DNA from: Rhynchonema sp. JSB1_4
Taxonomy: Eukaryota; Nematoda; Chromadorea; Monhysterida; Xyalidae
NCBI GenBank assembly: GCA_030248065.1
Contig: JASAMV010001101.1
Span: 27,452 to 91,451 of the forward strand
Direction of reading: 5' to 3'
DNA length: 64,000 nt
Position 1 is the first letter of the stretch. Each line of letters starts with the position of its first letter. The position numbers were made by a program, and so were the translations under genes. A model generated the notes under the pieces. The model saw only the letters and a list, made by a program, of their open reading frames with translations, did no database searches and was not told the origin of the DNA. Of this stretch, positions 56,740 to 64,000 are shown piece after piece.

Positions 56740-58299
56740 CTATTTCTTCAGCCACCAGGCATCGCCAGTTTCCTCACGAATTCTGCGCTGGATGGCTTTG
56801 TCTGCGCGACGTTTCTCAAGCGCCAACGCACCTAAAGTCGAGATCGTGTATCAAATGCACTATTGGAGAACAATAAAAAAACAAGAATCGAACAAAAAAT
56901 ACGAACTCTTTTTCTTGCCATTACTGATTGCCCTGCACAGGCCGTAGACTCCCAACGAAACCATCGCCACAGAAACGCACACGCGACCTGAATAAAAAGA
57001 AAGATAATGGTTTAATCGATTTCGGGTGACTAATAATCACAGTGCAGTGACCATGACCTTTTCCGGTGGACGAGTTGTAATATTTGAATCCGGGCCAGTC
57101 CGGGTGTCGCCATTTGTTCCAGAAGGGCAGTTTGGCGACGTGTTCGGGCACCTTTGCGTCGATGTGCCAATCGTGGATACAGTCGGTGCCACACCTGTAG
57201 CATTGCAACAGTGGTCAAACCAAAACATGTCGATGAGACACGAATCCTACAAGAAGACGTACCAATAGAGCTTGCGTTCGTACCACGGAATGGTCGAGTT
57301 GGGTCGACCGTATCCGCCCCAGATCAGCTTCTCGTGATCACCACCTGCAACAACAAATACGAATTGCATACAGACGCCCATTTCGCACACCAGCACAAAT
57401 TTCGGGAAATTTCCCACACATGCCCCAAAATGAAAAAATTCCCATACCCGAGGGTTAGAGGTCGGGGGGGGGGTACCCGACACCGGACAGCCGACATCTG
57501 GAAGTACCCGACATTTGGGAAAAAAGCTGACACCCGACAGTTCCAGACACCCGACATCTGGTTTTTGAAAAAAACGACACCCGACACCTGTTTTTGGACC
57601 AAAAACAGGCAAAATTTTGCTCATTTGCATCATAAGTGCAATTTTTTGGCCCAAGTTACTGAATTCGAGTATTTTCACACGAAATCAACACCAAAATGTC
57701 ACATTCTGCGTCTTCGGAAACATTTGATTCGAAGAAAATTTCCTCTCAAAATTCTTCTCTCAACAAAACTGATGTTTTAAGCCGTAAGTGTCGGGTGTCG
57801 GGTCCCAAAAAACCCGACACCTGGAGGTACCCGACACCCGACATCTACACTTTTTTGGCACCCGACAGCCGATACCCGACATCTCTCTAACCCCATACCC
57901 GAGAGGGTTTTATCCCACGCCAATGGCGATATCCCGTACCAGTATCACCCATCCCACAAAGACATCACTGTTCTAATAGAATAGGGAGGGAGCAACGCAT
58001 CTCATGACTGATGAGGACCCGGATGCATTGTGACATATATAGTCTCGTGAGAGGGTCCGAAACTGTATATGCAGCTTTATAGTACTCTAATATTACAATC
58101 TTGCTCACATTTATAAGAACTAAATGAAACACTGTTACACACTCCTTTTATCAATCAACTTAGTTATCGAATAAACAGTGGACTTGCTATAAAATTAATC
58201 TCATTAGCAGAAAACAGTCGTTTAGACAGGAAAACTAACTTTTCAGGAAATTTTTGCTCCACCACGGTTCGGTTGGGATTTTGGGATACTTGTCCCAGC
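56740..58299 (-). CDS. Small single-span protein, possibly mitochondrial (gene I, 5' end not found)
   Basis: Not recognised. Five exons can be followed: 58299 to about 58240 (WDKYPKIPTEPWWSKNFLK), about 57344-57262 (GDHEKLIWGGYGRPN, IPWYERKLYW), about 57192-57054 (CIHDWHIDAKVPEHVAKLPFWNKWRHPDW), about 56988-56908 (RVCVSVAMVSLGVYGL, the only hydrophobic span), and about 56829-56740 (ALALEKRRADKAIQRRIREE, ending AWWLKK). Phases agree at every junction. The initiator exon lies upstream, where repeats begin at 58466, and I could not identify it. It is very rich in Trp and basic residues with a C-terminal helix, again like a respiratory-complex accessory subunit. The second intron is long because of an inserted MITE at 57451-57893. 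Confidence 0.65.
57451..57893. mobile_element. hAT-like MITE (GGGTTAGAG ends) in a gene I intron
   Basis: The ends AGGGTTAGAGG and CTCTCTAACCC are bounded by the exact 8-bp duplication CATACCCG (57443-57450, 57894-57901). The arms repeat CCCGACAC and CCCGACATC. The flanks on both sides contain AAATTTCCCA and CCCATACCCGAG units like those of the element at 2257, so it probably inserted into an older member of that family. Confidence 0.85.
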
Positions 58300-58465
58300 C
58301 TGCAAACAATTGAATTTGTGAACACAATAGGTTCCAACATCCATTTAAGAACTGCACACAACAATAACATAGGTACCGGTGTTGGTACCGTGTTGTCGGA
58401 ATCGGAAATAGAACCTGTAGACGATTTTTTTCACTGGCGTCATTTCGGTGGGGTGAGGTTTAATT

Positions 58466-58837
58466 CAGTGATGTGGTTGGGGGTATGGGGGTAATACCCC
58501 CAACTGCTAGGTAGCTTTCTTGCTCCCGAACCCATACCCCCAAACTGGCTAGCTAGCTTTCTTGCTCCGGTCACCAAAGTAAAAAAAATGTTGATTTTAG
58601 TGTCAAAATGACCATTTTATGGGCCAAACTGGTCAAATTCGCTCAAATCTTCTCTCACATGCACAGAAATACGCAGTTTTAGGCTTATTTTAGCATAATT
58701 TCGACCAATTTTTATACCCTTGTTTCTGACTTCTGGACCAATACCCCCAAATCGGGGTACCCGGCTAGCTAGCTAGCTTTCTTGCGCCGGGCCCGTCCAG
58801 CTAGCTAGCTTTCTTGCTCAGACCGACTACATCACTG
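58466..58837. mobile_element. hAT-like MITE with CTAGCTAGCTTTCTTGC repeats
   Basis: The ends CAGTGATGTGGTTGG and CCGACTACATCACTG are inverted. The flanks GTTTAATT and GTTTTCAT agree at only 5 of 8 bases. The arms hold at least four copies of CTAGCTAGCTTTCTTGC. Confidence 0.65.
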
Positions 58838-60131
58838 GTTTTCATGGGGTTCCCGACGAAAAAAATCATTCCTAAAGCGATATTCTGCTATGTACGCAAG
58901 CTAAACCACGTTTGACACAGCAGTATGCAACTTTACCAAGTCACTGATCTATGGTACGGTTACCGTTGCGGTGGGGTTCCATCAATCGTGAGGTTCTATT
59001 TTTGATTTCGAGGAGGAGGTCGCAATCGGGCCGTGATTTTGGACATTTTGTTCGGGCTGGGCCCGAACAGGAGATTTGGAGCTTCGGCCGGGCCGGGAGG
59101 GGATGTCCCGATACTGCCTATTTATCGAAGAAAACGGGTAAGGTTTTTATTTCAAAAAAATACAGAAATTTTCGACGAATTTGGCACGGAAGTGATCAGC
59201 GCTACCGCTAGTTATATTTGCCGATGAAAGAACCCTTAGTTTCGTTTTTTTACGACGGTTTTTGGAGGTGATAAAAACGGAAAGATACGAAAAAACCGCA
59301 GCCGCTTGGAAGCATTTTTATAAAGCTATCTTTTTCGCTAGATTCAGAAAATATTTTCGTGAGACCGACTTTGGTGGAAGGCCTGGCAACCTAAGCCTAA
59401 GCTTAACCCTGAGCAGAAAAGCCAACTTCCAACAAAAAATTTATTATCCATTCTTACATTTCTCGAGATGTTCGGTTTTCGGGATTTTTCCATTCTGGAG
59501 TTTTAACGGCCACCTCCAAACCCCGCATCATTTGGGTGGGGTTCAACTAATAATGTACACTCTATTTCCGAATATATGGTAAGCGGTAAACACGGTAAGT
59601 AACACACCATTAGCTGGCAAGGCCGCTACCGGATTAACAGGCGTGGCAACGGCCGCCCCAGTACCGCCTCCCATTATCGATCGACTATTATTTTACTGTT
59701 CGCTCGCTGTCCGTCCTCCGTCCGCTGTGATACTTGATTAGGCTCTGGCTGGTTCTACCTGAAGAACATAATATTTGGCTTCTTTTGGAATTACATGTAG
59801 TAAAACCGTAAGTACAAAAGGAAGGCAGAGGCAATGTTTCCTGGAGGCTGAGGTTTTTTTTCGGTCTTTTTCACGTCCCAGATGGACCCGGTTTTTTTCG
59901 TGAAAAAAACGGTTTTTTCCATCCGCCAGTATAAAATACAGCTCCGTGCGTACCCCTACCCGCCCCGATTTTTGCTCTCAAAATGCCCACTTTTTGGTCA
60001 AAAATGCCCAAATTTCGACTGCAAACCCTTAAAAGTGCAAAAAATCGCGCGCTACGCGCGATATATGGATTTTATAGTACATAAAAATAGCCAGCCAAAA
60101 AACTTTTCAAGTTTCAAGTTTTATGCACGCT
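58838..60131. other. Repeat-derived region without a recognised gene
   Basis: No coding region was identified. About 59938-60120 is an inverted copy of the core found at 4830-4960 and 5560-5700 (GCCCACTTTTTGGTCAAAAATGCCC and a GCGCGC hairpin). The rest (58840-59900) has no recognised similarity within the window. Confidence 0.45.
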
Positions 60132-60506
60132 CAGTGTAGTACCTGGTCCGGAGCGGCGGTTAGTGTGCCTACCCCTTTTTTACGTGCGGCGGTTAGTGAA
60201 CCTCCCTGGGGGAAGGGGGGGGGAAGACCCAAATTCAGGAAAAAGTCACTTTTTGAGGTAGAAAATTTTTTTTTTGGAAAAAAATCTCCATAATAAGGGT
60301 ATTTTGGCGACTTTTGACAACATCGACCTAAAAATCACCCATTTTAGGCCTAAAAATGCCCATTTTAGGCCTAAAATTGCCTATTTCTGGCAAAAATTGA
60401 GGTGGTTAGTGTACCTGGCGCGGTGGTTAGTGTACCAGTGTACCTTGGTCGCGGCGGTTAGTGTACCTTAGGGGGGGGACCCCCCTCCCCCCCAGGAACT
60501 ACACTG
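60132..60506. mobile_element. hAT-like MITE (CAGTGTAGTTCCTGG family), copy 3
   Basis: The ends CAGTGTAGTACCTGG and CCAGGAACTACACTG with GGCGGTTAGTGTACC arms and the shared core place it in the family of 5041-5431, in the opposite orientation. The flanking octamers do not match, so it may be truncated, recombined or old. Confidence 0.7.
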
Positions 60507-60883
60507 AGTGGCAGGCCCATGTGTGAGAGGTAAGTATGATGCGGGGTTGGGACCGGAAGCGTGAGAGGTATGATTTTGATCACCCAAAAAGGCGAAAAAA
60601 CACCGTTTTTGTGATACAATTTAGGCCAAAAAATGAGGTAAAAATAGTACTTTTTCCAAATTTTCGCCGAAAATCGCCTAAAAATAGGTATTATGGGTGG
60701 GTTTGCGGTTTTTGGGAAAATAAGGTCGAAAAATACCGATTTTTGCCTTAAAAAGGTATAAAATTGCTTGTGAGAGGTATGATTTGGAGTTGTGAGAGGT
60801 AAGTACTCAACCCCCCTCGGGTTTTGTGGTAGGTAGTACCAGGGTAGTACTTGGGGGGGGGGGGTGGGGGGTCCCCCCAAATT

Positions 60884-61690
60884 CATCTATCTATCGTCAA
60901 CAGTGTAGTTCCTGGTCCGGCGCGGCGGTTAGTGTACCTACCCCTTTTTTTCGTGCGGCGGTTAGTGTACTTACCTGGGGGGGAAGACCCAAATTCAGGA
61001 AAAAGTCACTTTTTGAGGTAGAAAATTTGACCGATTTTTGCCCCTTTTTGGAAAAAATTCTCAATAAAAAGGGTATTTTGGCGACTTTTGACATAATTGA
61101 CCTGAAAGTCACCCATTTTAGGCCTAAAAATGCCCATTTTAGGCCGAAAAATGCCTATTTTAGGCAAAAATTGAGGCGGTTAGTGTACCTGGCGCGGCGG
61201 TTAGTGTACTAGTGTACCTTGGTCGCGGCGGTTAGTGTACCTTAGGGGGGACCCCCCTTCCCCCCCAGGAACTACACTGATCGTCAACACTTTTTGATTT
61301 CATCATCTATCTATCCCTATCGTCAACACTTTTAGGCTAATCTATCTATCGTCAACAAATTTTGGGAACAATCTATCTATCGTCAACACATTTCGAACCC
61401 AAAATTGACATTTTTGACTCAAAATGGCTCAAAATCGGTATTTTTTTACCACAAATAGTCAAAAAATCGCGCGCCACGCGCGGATTTAGTACACTAAGTA
61501 CATTTTCATTAATATTTACACATTATTACCTACTTTACTTAGTACACTATACTATACCTTGATTTTTGGCGACCCCCACCATCTATGTATCGTCAACAAG
61601 TTTGGGTCGACCCCCCCAGATTTCGGACTTGGGTCATCTATCTATCGTCAACACATTTCGGGTCCCCCCAATCTATCTATCGTCAACACC
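60884..61690. repeat. ATCTATCTATCGTCAACA minisatellite, interrupted
   Basis: At least seven copies of ATCTATCTATCGTCAACA or close variants lie at 60884-60900, 61280-61400 and 61580-61690, interleaved with non-repeat spacers, and are split by the MITE at 60901. A GCGCGC hairpin at about 61468-61482 lies in between. Confidence 0.75.
60901..61279. mobile_element. hAT-like MITE (CAGTGTAGTTCCTGG family), copy 4, perfect duplication
   Basis: CAGTGTAGTTCCTGG and CCAGGAACTACACTG ends are flanked by an exact 8-bp copy ATCGTCAA (60893-60900, 61280-61287). It inserted into an array of ATCTATCTATCGTCAACA units, splitting it. The core is nearly the same as in copy 3. Confidence 0.88.
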
Positions 61691-61929
61691 CTGGCCAAGT
61701 ACTACACTGGGTAGTACTATCCCCCTGCCACTACTATGATTGTACCCTACCCGCCCTGAAAAATCTTAAAAAATAGGCCTATACCTAGATAGGCTAGGCA
61801 GGCACCACCAGCCTGAATCAAATAAAGCCGCACAAATCAAACACAGCCATGCCGAAAAACGGCTGTATCTTTCGTGGACGCGTGCTCGGTCGGGTGGATT
61901 TCCGCATAATTGGTCGCTCGTGAACAAGT

Positions 61930-62925
61930 ACCGTATTCCCTAAAATAGAGCCTCCCAAAAATAGGGCCCCCCGCCCCCCCCCCAAAAAAATACAGCCTCC
62001 CTAAAAGGGGTCAGTGAAAAAATAGAGCCCCCAAAAATACAGGTACAGCACAGCCCCCCCCCCACAACTTTGGAATTCCCCGCTTTGGGGTCGTAAAGTC
62101 AAGTTCTTGTATAGGGCACCTTATGTACAACGTTTGTGGTTGAGTATATGATGACGTAAAGCCTTTTATGGAAGATTTGCAGCACCTAAAAACACTCAAT
62201 AATGAGCAGTAACACCCTGACAGAACTCCATTTTAGGGGCATTTTGGGAACATTTTTTGAGATTTTGGGCAGCGAAAAAATAGAGCCCCCCAAATACAGC
62301 CCCCCTAAAAGGGGTCAGTGAAAAAATGCAGCCCCCTTGTACCGTAAAAACCTAAATACAGCCCCCCCGGAATAGAGCCCCCCCGTAATACAGCCCCCCC
62401 AAAAAGGGGTCAGTGAATTAATAGAGCCCCCCCCGGAATAGAGCCCCCCCCAAAGTAACATCCCCTATACTGTAGTGTATTAAGGCTTGATAGTGGTGTA
62501 CAGGTACATTTATGCACGTTTGTTGTTTGTTCAGAGCACATAATACGCCTCCTATTGACGAAAAGACACGAATAAATGCGGTTGCAAGCGAAAAAACATC
62601 CTTTCAAACCCGTTTTTAGGGGTTTTTGGGGGTATTTGGGGGGTCTCTAATTTTCGCTGCCCTAAACTCAAAATGTTTTCTTTATGCCCTAATGGGTTTT
62701 CTGTCAGGTGTTACTGCTCATTATTGAGCTGTTTTTAGTGCTGTAATCTTCCATAAAAGTTTAAATTATATTTTAAACCTACAAACGTGTACAGTAAAGG
62801 TGCCCTATACAGGTCTCTACTTTACGACCTAGACTCCAAAGTTGGGGGGGGGCGCGGACTCTCGGGGTTCACTACCCTTTTAGGGAGGCGTATTTTTTGG
62901 GGGGGGGGGTAGGCTCTATTTAGGA
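61930..62925. mobile_element. Composite of AGCCCCCC/TACCGTAAAAACC elements
   Basis: It is rich in ATAGAGCCCCCC and AAAAAGGGGTCAGTGAA units like the element at 35956-37184. A TACCGTAAAAACCTAAATA end lies at about 62340-62358. The segment 62455-62640 is the inverted counterpart of 36090-36270. It appears to be at least two related elements, one inside the other. Exact limits are unclear. Confidence 0.6.
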
Positions 62926-63139
62926 ATATGGACGCCAGTGAATTAATTATGGTGAAATTCACCTAGGCACTGCGTCCACGAAAATACTTGTTGTATGGCT
63001 GGTGATTGACTGGGCGTGGTAGCTATCTAGGTATGAGCGAGATTGAGCACGCCCCTCCTTTTGGGCGGGGGAGACAATATAGGGATGGCAGATAGATGGA
63101 GCGAGACTTGGTGAGGAGATTGATAGATTGGGCGACCGA

Positions 63140-64000
63140 AGAGCGAGACGAAAAAAAAAAAAAAAAAAAATCGGGAAACCGACCGAATGTTTTGACGAGG
63201 AGACGGCGGGGACCGCCAAAAATCAAGGTATAAGATACGTAATTAAAGGAAAGGTAGAATGTGTAAATATTACGGGAACGATGAGACGCGCAATGAGCGC
63301 GCTGCGCGCGATTTTTTGACCTATTTGTGAAAAATCCTGACTTTGAGCCATTTTGAGTCAAAAAATGTCAATTTTGGGGTTTGAAAAATGTCCACCACGA
63401 GATATAGCGTTCCCAAAATTTGTTGACTATAGTATCAAAACATTACAAATATTGACGATAAATAATAGAGAGATGATGAAAATCAAAAAGTGTTGACGTA
63501 TATGTTCTGGAAGGGGGGTCCCTAGGTACACTACCCGCTGGCGACGAGGTACACCTAGTAATAATAAACTGTGCGCTAGGGGGAGAAATTATACCGTCAA
63601 AATGGCCTAAAATAGGTATTTTTCGGCTAAAAATGGCATTTTTTAAGGCTAAAATGGGTGACTTTCAGGTTAATTATGTTGAAAAGTCGCCAAAAGTAAT
63701 CTTTTTTATTGTAATTTTCCAAAAGGGGCAAAAATCGGTCACATTTGACCTCAAAAATCCCTAATCCAACTTCTGATAGACCATACCCGCCCCGTATGAA
63801 AGGTACACTAACCGCGCGCCGGACCAGTACCAAAAAAAAAAAAAAAAAAAAAAATTACCGACCCCCACCCCCCCCAAAGTACTACCCTGGTACACTACCA
63901 CAAAACCGTATGGTACGCTACCTCACAACTCCAAAATTATACTACCTCGACAAATAATTTTATACTTTTTAAGGCAAAAATAGTAGTTTTTCCAAACTTT
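63140..64000. repeat. Low-complexity and MITE remnants at the right edge
   Basis: Contains A-homopolymers at about 63150-63169 and 63831-63854, a GCGCGC hairpin at about 63296-63311, and the core plus GGTACACTAACCGC arms of a CAGTGTAGTTCCTGG-type element (about 63500-63830) without recognisable ends. No gene was seen. Confidence 0.55.

Noticed and set aside
54880..58299. Naming genes H and I as specific NADH dehydrogenase (NDUFB) subunits
   Set aside because: The overall shape fits, but none of the diagnostic motifs that I know for NDUFB1, B2, B3, B5, B8 or B11 is present, so a name would be a guess.
58466..64000. Helitron origin for the hairpin-bearing repeats
   Set aside because: Hairpins occur in the middle of elements rather than just before a CTRR end, and several elements show 8-bp target duplications, which Helitrons do not make.
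1..64000. tRNA and rRNA genes
   Set aside because: No segment combined an A box, a B box (GGTTCGAATCC type) and a cloverleaf. The GTTCGATTCC near 6920 lacks the other parts.

Overview
The window is animal nuclear DNA. Genes are split by many short GT-AG introns (mostly 50-100 bases), and the encoded proteins belong to animal families: a BPTF/NURF301 chromatin remodeller subunit, an ING3 tumour-suppressor homologue, the inner nuclear membrane protein TMEM201/Samp1, the ciliary protein CFAP20, and a tandem set of seven-transmembrane receptors of the gustatory-receptor type. A compact gene layout combined with receptors carrying the TYxxLLAQ signature suggests an invertebrate, possibly a small protostome. 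I cannot name the species.

Layout. 38-18485 (+): almost all of a BPTF homologue (5' end outside the window), with DDT domain, PHD finger, WHIM-like region, AT-hook, two C-terminal PHD fingers, bromodomain and an acidic repeat tail. 19342-33989 (+): ING3, whose PHD finger is interrupted by an 11.8-kb intron. That intron holds five tandem receptor genes on the opposite strand (Gr1-Gr5, 21915-33035), one of which (Gr3) looks broken and carries a 1.7-kb foldback element in its own intron. 34603-40717 (+): TMEM201. 41143-51950 (+): seven genes for small cysteine-rich proteins that share a single C-terminal membrane span usually preceded by a DWxxW-like motif; I do not recognise the family. 52488-53982 (-): CFAP20. 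54880-56060 and 56740-58299 (-): two genes for small single-span proteins of unknown function, possibly mitochondrial. 58.4-64 kb: no gene recognised, dense nested repeats.

The mobile DNA is almost all short, non-coding, inverted-repeat elements lying in introns. Several have exact 8-bp target duplications and CAGTG- or TAGGG-type ends, as expected of hAT-superfamily MITEs. Others have TA, TTA or TTAA targets. In several places elements are nested two or three deep, and their inverted arms are built of short minisatellite motifs.

The gene models of ING3, TMEM201, CFAP20 and most small genes were assembled exon by exon by hand. The summed coding lengths are multiples of three (1404, 1857 and 672 bases for the first three), which supports the splice choices. 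The most unusual features are the receptor cluster nested inside the ING3 intron and the cluster of cysteine-rich tail-anchored-like proteins.
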